64,000 nt of DNA from Clitoria ternatea (taxonomy: Eukaryota; Streptophyta; Magnoliopsida; Fabales; Fabaceae). Location: positions 28,701,001-28,765,000 of the forward strand of contig CM075676.1 in NCBI GenBank assembly GCA_037962975.1, in the 5' to 3' direction. Below, in pieces: positions 49,301-60,345 of the stretch. The notes beneath the pieces were generated by a model. That model searched no databases and was not told the origin of the DNA. It worked only from the letters and a program-made list of their open reading frames with translations. The first letter of the stretch is position 1. Each line of letters starts with the position of its first letter. The position numbers were made by a program, and so were the translations under genes.

Positions 49301-50783
49301 GTGGATATTTCTTTGCCTGAAAAGGTAACACTTAGTACTTTGAAAATAGCCAATGAGCTCTTGAAGCTTATGTATATGTAGCAGATGTCTGATACTTACT
49401 TAGCAGAGATGAAAGAGACTCAGACTAATGGCAAGGACCTATTCTTAACGGAAGGTTCTAATGGAATTTGGCGAGTGAAAGACCAAATTTACGTACCTAA
49501 TTCTGGTGATTTAAGGAAAATGGTACCCAATGAAGCTCATAAAAGTATGTTAAGTATCCATCCAGGTACTACAAAGATGTACCATGATTTGAAATTGCAT
49601 TTTTAGTGGCCTGGATTAAAGAAGGATGTGATTAATTATGTAGCTCATTGTATTACTTGTCAGAAAGCAAAAGTTGAACATCAGAAACCATCAGGTGGTT
49701 TGCAGCCTCTTGAGATTCCTGTATGGAAATGGGATGGTATTGCCATGGATTTCGTGATGGGACTACCTAGAACTCGTAATGGTCATGATGCTATCTGAAT
49801 TATTATAGATCGATTGACAAAGTCTGCACATTTCTTGCCTATTAATATGAGTTACCCCTTGCAGAGACTAGTACAGTTGTATATTAGTGAAATCGTTCGA
49901 CTGCATGGTGTTCCATCTTCTATTGTGTCAGATAGAGATCCGAGATTTACTTCTAGATTTTGGGGAAGCTTGCATCAGGAGTTAGGCTCAAAGATTCGAT
50001 TGAGTTTGGCCTATCATCCCCAGACAGATCGACAGTCTGAACGTACTATTCAGAGTTTAGAGGACTTGTTGAGGTCCTGTGTGCTAGAGCATGGTGGTAA
50101 TTGGGAGAAATACCTTCCATTGATTGAATTTACTTATAATAATAGCTATCACAACAGTATAGGTATGGCTCCATATAAGGCTTTATATGGCAAGAAGTTC
50201 TGAACACCTCTTTGTTGGTCAGAGATTGGCGAGAGTCTGATGTTGGGCCCTGAGATTATGCAGCAGATGTCTGAGCAGATTCAGATGATTAGAGAGAAAA
50301 TGAAAGCATCTAGGATCGTCAAAAAAGTTATCATGATAAGCAGACAAAACCGCTTGAGTTTCAAGTTGGTGATAGAGTATTCTTGAAAGTTTCTCCTAGT
50401 AAAGGTATAAGGAGAGCATTGAAAAGTAAGAAACTGAGTCCGAAGTATATTGGACCCTATGAAGTGTTGAAAAGAGTTAGTCCTGTGGTTTACCAAATAG
50501 CACTACCTCCTCATTTATCAAATCTGCATAGCGTGTTGCATGTTTCTTAGTTGAGAAAGTATTTGTCAGATCCTACTCATGAGATGTCAGATGATGATGT
50601 TGAGATCAGAGAGATCCTGACACTATAGCTAAGCCCACTGGTATAGCGGGTAGATCCGTGAAACATTTGAGAAGTAAGAATGTTCAGTTGGTCAAGGTCG
50701 CATGGCAACAGGTTCAATGTACTATGTACACTTGGGAATGTGAAGACGCTATGAGGCAACAATATCCTGAGCTATTTCATTGA
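46364..50783 (+). pseudogene. gag-pol: Element F gag-pol polyprotein, many nonsense codons
   Basis: From ATG 46364 (MADHPGMDAMAAAFQRF) one frame can be followed to 50203. In order: gag capsid (WWKITKARM, FLEKYFPD), zinc knuckle CYHCNEKGHIRPNC (about 47205), protease FDSGATHSF (about 47510), RT with FIDDIL (about 48450), RNase H (YCDAS ... ADALSR) and integrase (HHCC, then D, D and E in MDFVMGLPR, VSDRDPRF and ERTIQSLEDLL). Stops in frame: 46439, 46445, 46841, 47096, 47735, 48050, 48290, 48770, 48962, 49040, 49277, 49379, 49604, 49796, 50201. A single one-base frame change near 50312 is followed by TAG at about 50550 and the chromodomain-like C-terminus ending at TGA 50781. Confidence 0.92.
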
Positions 50784-50838
50784 GGTATGTCTCTATATTT
50801 GAATTTCGAGGTCGAAATTCTTTATTGGATGGGAGAAT

Positions 50839-53838
50839 TATAACATCATAAAAATAGGATTTATTATTAAAGCATGATTTAAAGAGGGATTTAAAGGAAA
50901 ATTGGGAGATTAATTAGAACAATTGTCAAAATGATGAATACGTCCCTAACAAATATTGTAATGACCAACGCGTCCCTAGATCTTTTAAATTTAAAAATCT
51001 CTTCTTCTTTCCATTCATTCTTTCGTTGGAATACAGAGAAAAGGAAAAGTTTACTTCCTTCTTCTTCATCTCATCCAAATTATCACTTCTAATCCTTTCT
51101 GTTCTAATTTTCTTCCAAGATCATTAAATTGAAGTAGAAATTCATCTCCTCCAGCTCTTCTCTTTCACGTGGATAGCCATGGAGTAAGGGAGAGAGCTTG
51201 AAATTCTCTAATTCAAGGTAAGTTGATGAGTTCTTATCATAGGTCTTGTGATATCATAGTTTTCCTCCTTGAATTCTTGTAATTTTATGGATTTTGAGGC
51301 ACTTTAAAGCTATTCATATGAGTGGAGAACTTTAGAGTCTTCAAGAATCAAGAATTTTCATGAAAAGTGGCATGGAATAGCTTATAGATTATAAATTCTA
51401 TAGGATAAGAGCTTAAAAATGATTGTTTCAATGAAACAATGTAGTTTCGGAAGATTTCGGAAGTTTTCGGAGTTCGAAGTTAATCGAAATCAAATACCGG
51501 AAGTTATCGCAGCTTGTCGGTAAGTTAAAGCATACTGAAAATGATTGTAGTTTGATGTTTATTGATCAAAATACAAGGTTAATGTCGAAGATGGTGTTTA
51601 AATACATGTATTGTTAATTCTAGGAAGTTGTTGGATTCAAGGAATAGAGATCGAGGCTTACAATTCACGATTAGTAAGGTTCGATTGCTCTTGGAGCTTT
51701 TGGGAATTCTCTATTCGAGGTAGGGGGAGCTTTACATTTTAAATGTATAATTTATGAATGGATTCGGGATGATATTGTTATGTTAACTGTTATGTACTAT
51801 GAATTATTGGTATAATATCCTGAATATATAATACATGCAACTTATTTGTGTAGAGATGTATGTATGTATGAGTTATATTGACTTAAATGAAGGATTCCTA
51901 TGCATGAGATGTAATAGGATACTTGATTGATATGAATTATATGTATGAGATGCAATTTGAGATAACATGAGATGCTTGTATTGATGAATATGAAAGAGAA
52001 TTAATATGATTGTGGTTTCGAGGATTCCACAAAAGAGCTTGGGTGGGACTCAAGGAAAACTTATAATGAATGATTGGATCCAATTAATTGAGCATATATA
52101 TGCATTGATGTATGTTGTTGAGAACAACATAGATTGTATAACTATTTAAGAATATATGAATGTATGAAATGTAAATATTATTTGTATATCTTAGTGAATT
52201 GGATAAGTGATCCGATTCAATAACTGTCATTTAACATATAAGATGCTCACCCCTATTTGTGGTTGTTTTTACAGTGGATATAGGAAGAAGTGAAGGCATA
52301 TGAGAGATCACTCAGCATAATCATGGAGTATTATGTACATATGTTTATGCATAGTGTACATAGTAATATGTTTTTGCCTTGGCCGGCTCTTGATAATCCA
52401 TTATGATATGTATGAATGATTGGTGGTTTTGGATAATGGGTAGCTTCTCTTGGAAGCTTGGATTTTGACTATGTATATGAATATATGTACATGTTTATGA
52501 TAAAGATATGATTTATGAGTTTGAACATATAGAATTGAAATTATGCATATGCATAAAGTATAAAATTTGGAACTGGAAAGGTGATATTGAGATCCGATGA
52601 ATTTTTAGACTGTCGGAAGGGATCAATTGATTCCCTATATCATTTATGAATTGTCCAAATAGGTTTTGACATATTTGAATGAAATTAGAAAGATATAATG
52701 CATGGAAATTGCATAGTTTGGTCATATTGCATTTTTCTGCATAAGTTGGTATTATGTCAGAATTTTGGCAAACGGACATCGCCATTAGCCTCGGAATGGG
52801 GAAAATATAGTGCCCATGAAGTTTCATAGTAATTGGACTTGAAACGGGCAAATTGCGTAAGTTAGAAGTTAGTAGAGGAGTTTGGTATGTCATTTGACAT
52901 GAAAAATCCAAACTTCCAGGTCTGTGCTGCAAAACTCGCTCAAGCGAGATAAGGCGGTTAGAGGTAAAATGCTTACTGGCCATTTCTCGCTTAAGTGAAT
53001 TTGGTTCGCTCAGGCGAGAATGATGGTTCGCTCAAGCGAGACCTTCATGTATCAGAGGTGTGGCCTCTGACCCAATCTCGCCCAAGCGAGAATAGTACTC
53101 GCTCAAGCGAGTGATGGTGAAAATGGTTCTGGACGAATTTCACCCAGGCGAGAACCTCTCGCCAAAGCAAAATGAATGAGGGTTAATTCTGGAGTGATTT
53201 CTCTCAAGCGAGATAACTCTTGCTAAAGTGAAATTTCCCTATGTCTGATTAATGGAATCTGGAGGAAATTCGCTCAAGTGATCTTGCTTCGCTCAGGCGA
53301 AATTGAGGGTTTCGCTCAAGCGAGCGTGTTTCGCTTAAGCGAGGAAGAAGGTCTGATACCTATTGTATACTCGCTCAAGCGAGCCAGGCCTCGCTCAAGC
53401 GACCTGTGTAGAACTCGCTTAAGCGAGTATGGCATTCGCTCAAGCGAGTTGTCTAGTTCTCAATTTCTTTTATTTTCTTTTATTTTCTTTTATTTTATCT
53501 ATTTCCTTTTAAATTTATTTATTTATTTTTATTTCTAATTAATATAATGTTTGTTTTTGACATTTGAGTCATAGTAATTTCTTTTATTTTATAATTAAAT
53601 TACATTTTAATTCCTTGTGATGATCGCCATATTGATTGTCCAAGGATCACTCTTGAATGAAATTGTTACACCTTCTCATATCGCCATATATGGGATAGGT
53701 TCTTTTAAATGGTCCAGAGGTATTTGTTAAATTTTCATTTCGCGGCTTTTTCTACAATTTATTTGATTTGATAAACCGCGAAAAATTTACCCTCGATTTT
53801 ATCAATTCCATTAATTATATTAGGGTTAGGATGTTTTA
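50839..53838 (+). repeat. Element F 3' LTR (3.0 kb)
   Basis: It starts TATAACATCATAAAAATAGG (terminal TGTAACATC changed) right after the AATTTCGAGGTCGAAATTC / GGATGGGAGAA block and ends GGATGTTTTA. The palindrome array occupies 52935-53450. No protein-coding content is supported; the open frames over the array arise from its repeated CGCTCAAGCGAG units. Confidence 0.85.
52935..53450 (+). repeat. Array of about 16 TCGCTCAAGCGA palindromic motifs in the F 3' LTR
   Basis: CTCGCTCAAGCGAG and variants (CTTAAG, CCCAAG or CAGG centres) recur at 15-50 bp spacing. 53413-53428 is a perfect 16-bp palindrome (ACTCGCTTAAGCGAGT). The 5' LTR remnant carries the matching array at 45354-45799. Confidence 0.85.
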
Positions 53839-55530
53839 TATAGCAAGCATGACAGAAAGTTAAAACACAGTAAGAATTTTCTTACCTTACTCTTTAAATT
53901 TTTATTCTAAGAGAAAGTATTTTATCATTATTTTAGTCTTTTATTTCTTCTTAGAAATGATTTTCATTAACTTTATTTTTAATCTCTAGAATAAAATCTA
54001 GTATTAGAAAGAAGCTATTTTATGAAAATTAGAGGTTGAGATAATTAATTCTTGAAATAAGAAAATTTTTATAGTTTTAAGTATTCTTAGTTAATGATTT
54101 TAAAAATTATTTTCTTTTAGAAATCAGAAATTTAAAGTAAATTTATTTTGGTTTTCCCCAACGAAATAACTAAAGGATATTTTGTTATAGTCGAGATTTC
54201 TAAACTCAATCTAGTTAAGATTCAAATTGAGAAAGATTATGTAAATATATGAAGTTTTTTTAAGAGAAAGTTTTGAGATATTTAAGGCTTGGAAACTCAA
54301 TTTTGGTGAGATCTGAATTTGAAGACTGTACTAAATTTATTCTATATAACAGAAGTTCAAAGAAGAACTTATGGGAATGTACAATTTATTATGATGATTT
54401 GTGAACCTTTATGATATTTAATAATTGAGTTTCTAAAAGTCTTAACCAACTAAATACCCGAGCAGTTCATACATCATGAATCATTAAAGAGAAATGAGAT
54501 GTGATGTTACCTGGGGACAGATTATAGAAACCGAGGATACATTAGAGGAGGTTCAAATGCAAACCTTGGGATGAGAGGGTGAGGAAGGGTGCTTCAAGGG
54601 ACCTGGGGTCGCTCCCTAGTGTCGGGTACTTTTACAATAAAAACCTTCTCAGTCTGACTAGTCTCTAAGTGTTTCCATGCCAGTTGAGTTGTTCATATGC
54701 TACAAAGGCATTTATGTTATTATCCGGAAATATGGAATAGTGTAAACTCCTGGTTGGCCCAGTGCAAATTAAAACTTTAAGGGCCCACATGCATAAACTG
54801 AATAAGATAGTATCAAAAGCATTACATGTCATACATGTGATTGTGATATTTTGTATGGATAGTTGTGAATGAGAATATGATTGCTATGTGTGTGAGAACC
54901 CTATATTTATAATTAATTTTGTACAAGATTTTGAATGATATTAATTTATTAGTTTGTGAAAACCTTTATGCTTATGTCTTATCTGTAAAGTATTATATTA
55001 TGTTTCTCACTCCTTCTTGTTTGAATTTTGTGTCCAAAATATATGTTATGTGATATATATCTAGCAGTCCAAGATGGAAGGATATATAATTACAAGAGGG
55101 TAAAGTGGTCTCATCCTCAATCAGATAGATAAAGAGATATGACAAGAGTAGGATTACAAAACTCGATGGTTCAAGGACTAGGAAATGATTGGTCACATTT
55201 GTAGTAAAGGTATAGTTTAGTTTTACTTTGCCTTATTACAATATCAAGTTAGATAATTGTAACAAGGTAAAGGTTAAACTTTGATAAACTTTCTCATTCG
55301 GATATAATACTGTAATGATTTATCACTTATGATTTCTATAAATTATTTTGTCGTTATGGAAAAATATTGAAAGACAAGGTTTTTTTCTTTCAATATTCAA
55401 AGGAAATCAGATGTATATACATCCTTGTATACGCGAGATAAAGAGTGATAAATATGTATATCTTTCTAAAAGTTTTTTTTAAAAGCAAGAAGAATACATA
55501 TATATCTCGTGTATATAAGGGGGTGTTACA
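53839..55530 (+). repeat. B2 3' LTR, 3' portion
   Basis: It begins TATAGCAAGCATGACAGAAAG, corresponding to 44492 on the other side of F, and runs to the LTR end. Its first about 838 bp duplicate 44492-45330 with a few percent divergence. Confidence 0.8.
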
Positions 55531-55643
55531 AAGAGCGGGAGCCCTCCTCGCCTGAGGGGTAACCCTGCTCTCCTCAGCGATTCTGGCCTTAGCTAAGGCC
55601 AAGTGCATGCAAAGGGTCTCCAGGGTGTCTGCACTCATGTTCC

Positions 55644-55746
55644 CTGAAAAATCCGCAAGGAAAAACCCGATGTCAGGAACAAACCAGAATGAAACAATAA
55701 CAACATTTGATAAGTGACTGGAAATATATATGTACGAGAGGAATAC
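55644..55746 (-). other. Predicted 103-bp phase-1 intron in the element H antisense gene
   Basis: Minus-strand donor CAACTGG|GTATTC and acceptor GGATTTTTCAG|GGAACATG. It joins the frame ending THQHF...YLTQL to the frame MSADTLETL in phase 1, like the C copies. Confidence 0.65.
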
Positions 55747-57071
55747 CCAGTTGAGTAAGATATTTATCCCTGTTGGCCGTGTTGCTCAACAGAGGATGAC
55801 ATTTTATGGGAGTCCCACAAGAGACGTTGTGGAGGATGTCCACCACGGCCATAGAGCACTTAGAAAGTCTGCTCTCTACAACCGAGTAAGCGGAGCTCTC
55901 CAGAAGGAAGTGTTGGTGAGTCTAGCTAGTGTGGATCTTGAATAAACCTTCCTCGTCTTTCCAGAAGGGGGACTCTGGCCCCTTGGCAAAGAGCTTGATA
56001 AAAGAATTTTTGAAAGAAGCCCCTACAAGCTTGTAGGAATCGACAAAGGCTTCAAAATTGACAATGTCGCTCTGACATTGAAGGTTGACGAAGCCCATTC
56101 TGGTACCGCCACGACGGATGACTCTGGCATAATGGAAGAAGAAGGCGACAGCGGAAGTGAAGTTGAAATGAAGGCCCAAAAGCTCAAGGACTAAGACCAA
56201 GGCCTAACCATTGGGATGCAATTTGCTGGGGGCGATGTCCAAGAATTAAAGTACTCCCATCTCTAAGTTAGTGAAGGGGAACCGGACTCCAACTTTTTTC
56301 ATGGTGTACTCGTGGAAGAATAAAAACCTCTCACGAGGGATGGTGTAAATGTGCTCGTCGTAGGTTGGGGCATAAAGGGTAAAAGAATCTGCGTATCACC
56401 GGGATCACCAGAAAGTACTGCTCTCGAGCTCGATATCTTTGTCTGTGTTGGCACGTCAGCTACGAGCAGCGACGACTTCTTTTGCGATCTAGAAATAAGG
56501 GTCCTCAGCTTTATAGGTAAGCCAGTCCACTTAGCTTGCGATCATATAAGTGTCTTTAGGGTCATTCCTTACACGGGGGGATCCACAGGCGTCTATAATT
56601 ACGACGTGTTCTAAAAAAGGAACAGTCAAGTAAAAGTCAGTATCGTTAGCGTAGTAATGAACTACGCCGGAATCTGCATCCCGGTCAGGGAAATAAAGCG
56701 GCACGACAGAACTGGGTGAAGGATGGTTATAAGGAGAGAACTTCGGGTTCTGTTCACCCCGAAGTCCAATTTTCAACCATGGCGAATATCGGTTTGAGTA
56801 AGCCATAGACCACGGTGAAGAACTTCATCTAGCGCAGAGATAGAAGGGTTGGAAAGAATTTCCACCAAACTGTCTCTCATAGGACCGATGTTAGACTCAA
56901 AAGAAGACATCTAAAAGAAACTCCGGAGTTAAGGAAGAACGGCTACCTAAGTGGAAAATTCTGGTTATTCTTTGAGTGCGGGCCAGGACAGTCAAGAAGA
57001 ATTAGCACGGACAACGGAGCAGAGTTTTAGTAGAAAAATGGAAAAGTAATGAAGCAGCTAAAATTCACCTA

Positions 57072-57079
57072 CTTTTATA
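57072..57079 (-). promoter_or_regulatory. Possible TATA box of the element H antisense gene
   Basis: Minus-strand TATAAAAG lies about 160 bp upstream of the inferred ATG at 56911. C copy 2 has the identical octamer at a similar place. Confidence 0.45.
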
Positions 57080-57490
57080 GGAGGCGAGGTTGAATAGGCC
57101 AAAGTTGAAACGTCGCAGGCCCATGGACAGAGTAGCAGGCGAAGCGTCGCAGCCTAGAAAGCAGTGTCGTTTGAAATCCAAGCGATGTAGCTGTTCTAAC
57201 AAGAAGGCGTGTGGACGTAACACACTAGTAATAGAGTGACATGTCAACGATTCGTGTGCTAAGTCACTTTTTCGATGAGCAGACGCAATAAATATAGCTG
57301 TCGGGCGATATCAAAGAAAGTCAAGGTAGTTCGGAACTAAGAGAACGAAATTATCAGGGGATGAACTATGGAAAAAAACATAAAGTTCATACCCCGGTAT
57401 GCATCGCCATTATGGTTATAGGAATCTCTAGCAAAGTAATACAATAGCTTATTATTGTAACTAAGTTACAACAAGAAGCTAGGGGAAAAA
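57080..57490. other. Element H region between antisense promoter and 3' LTR
   Basis: Non-coding. It ends with the purine tract AAGAAGCTAGGGGAAAAA (57473-57490), which closely matches the element C polypurine tract and marks the 3' LTR start. Confidence 0.6.
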
Positions 57491-58035
57491 TGATTCAGTG
57501 TGGATACCGGTCCCAAAAAATAGTGATAAACATAATTAAAATATAAATAAATGCAAAGTACCAACGAAACTGGAAAACTTGATAGGATACTGGAGTTGAG
57601 TTTTATTAGTGCAGACTATATGATAACGACCCCGATCAGAAGTTGCAAGTGGACAACTTGCACTTGTCAAAAGCTGCAGACTCTGATTACTGATAGAGAG
57701 GTTAAATCACCACTTGCGATTAAGGAAAAGACTATATATACAACTCATTCATTAAGTCATAAACACAGTTGAACAATTTACACTTTCATCTTAAGACTCT
57801 CTATAATACTATTTTTCTCCGTTAAAACCGTATTGACTTAAGCATCATAGTGCCTTTTGTAGTTACACCTCTGGTGTGGTTAATTGGATAACGGCTGGAA
57901 TTGACTCATTTTCTACCTTAAACCCTAATGGCTTGGTGTTCCCTCTGAACCTAAGTTTATAATACCGTACTCTCACTAAGACGGTGTAAAATAGTTAGTG
58001 AGAGAGACATTCGACACCAGTTCAGAAGGTAATCA
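57491..58035 (+). repeat. Element H 3' LTR (Tat type), old
   Basis: It starts TGATTCAGTGTGG directly after the polypurine tract and ends AGAAGGTAATCA. It includes a TATATATA box (57733-57740) and the degenerate Tat block TTGACTTAAGCATCATAGTG...TTTTGTAG, the equivalent of TTGAGCGTCGGAGAA...TTTGCAG in C. The 5' LTR and pol of H are not in the window, so no TSD can be matched. Confidence 0.7.
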
Positions 58036-59029
58036 TCTAGACCTCGTACATTAGTCAGATCAGGGTTAAACATAGCTACTTCATAGTATTAACTCCAGCT
58101 CTCTAGCAAGAAGAATCAACTCTACATAAAGAAATAATAAAGTATACAAGTCGATCCTAAATAAACCATAGATGTTAATATAAAAAGAATAAAAAATATC
58201 AGTCACAAACTGCCTTAAGGAGTCACTTCACCTAGTGCTTAGGGAGAAAAGGGAGAAAGATGAACGATGAATTAAAGGGTGAATAAGATTTGAAAAGAAG
58301 AACGATACTACATTGTTGCTTGATCAAGCAATCTAAAGGTTACAAATTTTACAAAATATTATTCCTTTTTCATTAATTTAATTAAATTTTCCATTTTATG
58401 TTTTGTTTCCTTTAATTTTCTATACTTACCTTTTCTTTTTCATCTTCTCTATGTAATTAGGCATTGATACTTTTATATTTTTTTAGATATGAAAAGGAAC
58501 GTAGGATTAAATATCATTTCAAGCCCTCAAATTAGGTTTGTTCACTTTCTTATTCACTTTGTCTCTAATTGCATAATGTAACACCCCCTCTCACCAAAAC
58601 ATCGCCTCATATCTCTTAAGTCCTTCAAGGCCTACACCATAAGTCATATATGAGTTTGTGCACAAATAGAACCTGGATTCACCTACAAGTTACACCTTTC
58701 ATCCTTTGTTTCAATTCCATGTTAATCCCACCTTTAAATCCTATAATCCTTATCTTGATTTTCATTTTTATTTTTATAGGTAATATGAACATTAGTTTTG
58801 AAGTTAGGATGATTGGAAAACTTCACCTTGGACTAGCTTTGTATCTTGTAAGAAATATTTTCATATTTTCTAATTTTTTTGTTAGAAATTGACTAGCTTA
58901 TAATTTGTAATTAAAACATTAACTTTCATATAAAATAAGTGAAATATCCTAAGAATAAAATGACTATATTATCCTTATTAATCACATACATCCATGGAGT
59001 TTTAACTAGCAAAAATTAGAAAGGTGATG
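58036..59029. other. AT-rich region without recognisable gene
   Basis: No convincing gene. TGTAACACCCCCTCTCACC at 58577 looks like the first bases of another Ty3-type LTR, but no end or TSD could be found. Short frames here have no recognisable motif. Confidence 0.5.
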
Positions 59030-59210
59030 AATGTGACCCCAAGTTGATAAGGCCAAAGATCATAGAACTTAAAGAACTAAAAAGAACTTCCATACAAGTA
59101 ACTCACTATATTGAATTAGATAAGATAATTTTAAAGTGGGTTAGGCTAAGTATTTATGGAGAGAGAAACTAACTAAATTGATTCTTTTATAACAGCCTGA
59201 CAAGCTCAAG
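59030..59210 (+). repeat. Direct repeat, left copy (possible small LTR)
   Basis: TGTGACCCCAAGTTGATAA ... resembles 60346-60560 (TGTGACTCCAAGTTAATG ...) over about 190 bp, with shared GTAACTCA(C/T)T(A/C)TATTG. The sequence after this copy (GGTATCAAACTGAAGC, about 59214) is faintly like a Met primer site. Confidence 0.5.
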
Positions 59211-59640
59211 GTAGGTATCAAACTGAAGCTTGGGGTGACCCATGTGTCTTAGATATTTCAAGAAAAATCTTGTGCAAATTCTAGACATTCCCACACTTGG
59301 AAATCCTTTTAAGCATTATCAAACATGTCGTAGACATCACAAAAACTGATCATAAATGTAAATGAGATGTGAAGCTAAACTAAAACCAAGTAAGATTCTT
59401 ATCCGAAAAGGGAACCAATGAATTGCTTCCGACCAACCAAAACACTTGATCTTAGAGAATTATACATTCTAAAGTAAAGACCACGATACACTATAATTCT
59501 TACAAATGACATGATGAAGAAAAATACAACCATTTTAGGAATACATAATTTAAACACATTATCAAACCTATTGTAGGTGACTTAGGGACTCCATTTGAAA
59601 ATGGTGTTAATACTTGTTGCAAACTCTTAAATGCATTGGA

Positions 59641-59940
59641 CAAACTTCACCAACATGGTGATTCTACAAGTGGCCTCAGGTGATCAAAAGTGTGGCTGCT
59701 GAGAGAGAAGAGAAAGGTGGTGGCGGTGACCATGATGGATCCAAAAGCATATGAGAGTAAGTTATGGAATTTAGGTGTTTTAAATGATGCATTAAACACA
59801 TTCGACCAAGGTGGCAATTTTGTAGGTAGCTTTAGGTGATCGAGATCGAAGAGGATGAGAGAATAAAGCAAGGAGGTGGCGGCGAACATGGTGAATCAAA
59901 AAGAAGAGAAATAAAAGTTATGGAATTTAGGCATTACAAA
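59641..59940. repeat. Degenerate tandem duplication of about 170 bp
   Basis: Segments from about 59641 and about 59810 share AAGGTGGCAATTTTGTAGGTAG-like, GGTGATC(A/G)A, GAGGTGGCGGCGA and AGTTATGGAATTTAGG blocks. The short minus-strand frame across it is a product of the duplication, with no family motif. Confidence 0.5.
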
Positions 59941-60345
59941 TTTAGTGAATCCAAATAAAGACACAAACTCTGTAACTTTTCTACAAATCGTACGAACCAT
60001 GACTCCACAATCTTTTTCTTCAACGGATTGAATATGTAACCGCAGAGAGCTCTCTCATCGAAGGTACCAAATGTGTATGGAAGAAGTGTTGGTTGCCAAC
60101 CTTGATGCTCAAAGCTTGCAATATCAAAGAAGAAGAAAGCACACCACTCATATTATACATATGTGCTTGTTTTCTTGACTTCATCGCCTATAGAGACCAT
60201 GGTTTTTATTTCTCCTTAATCACCATTAGCAGACTTTCTGATCTCTTCCTCATCATAAGCAACAAAATCATTATTCTATTTTGGATCATCGCTCTACTCA
60301 TAAAAGAGCTATAATGCCACAACAAATTCTAAGAAATGATACATG

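Larger units (their letters stand above)
45331..53838 (+). mobile_element. Element F: decayed Tekay/Del-like Ty3 retrotransposon, 5' LTR truncated
   Basis: This holds a 5' LTR remnant, an initiator-Met primer site, one long gag-pol frame full of stops, the pre-LTR block AATTTCGAGGTCGAAATTC and a full 3.0-kb 3' LTR. RT and integrase motifs plus the C-terminal chromodomain-like segment (QLVKVAW ... TMYTWE ... YPELF) fit the chromovirus Tekay/Del clade. The left end is lost by deletion, so no TSD can be read. The right end abuts B2 sequence at 53839. Confidence 0.85.
42329..55530 (+). mobile_element. B2: remains of an A-family element (both LTRs), containing F
   Basis: It starts TGTAACATCCCATTTTC at 42329 and ends GGGGGTGTTACA at 55530, with a perfect TSD AAGAG (42324-42328, 55531-55535). 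LTR positions 44492-45330 and 53839-54676 are two versions of the same about 839-bp LTR segment, one on each side of F, differing by a few percent. A single LTR cannot contain this segment twice, so the left part is from the 5' LTR and the right part from the 3' LTR of one insertion. The internal region was lost in a deletion that also removed the left end of F. TATA box TATAAATA at 43246-43253. Confidence 0.8.
41758..56911 (-). pseudogene. Antisense gene of element H, split by the B2 insertion
   Basis: Minus-strand exon 1 runs from ATG about 56911 (MSSFESNIGPMRDSLVEIL) to 55747. It is decayed by stops and frame changes but carries LVLELLGLHFNFTSAVAFFF, YARVIRRGG and a final segment THQHFLLESSAY. 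Exon 2 runs from 55643 to 55536, jumps the B2 insertion, and continues at 42328. Across that junction the frame is open and continuous (ARRAPAL joined to QVPGCTVLV). It then gives a Lys-rich stretch and a coiled coil (WEIKRLKEKISYV ... VDNLERQVADLQ). The stop at 55922-55924 falls at the same Trp codon as in C copy 1. Only one copy of the gene is visible in H. Confidence 0.7.

Noticed and set aside
57551..57772. 73-codon plus-strand frame as a small gene
   Set aside because: It lies within the element H 3' LTR and overlaps its TATA region.
59647..59889. 80-codon minus-strand frame as a small gene
   Set aside because: It spans a degenerate tandem duplication and has no recognisable motif or initiation context.
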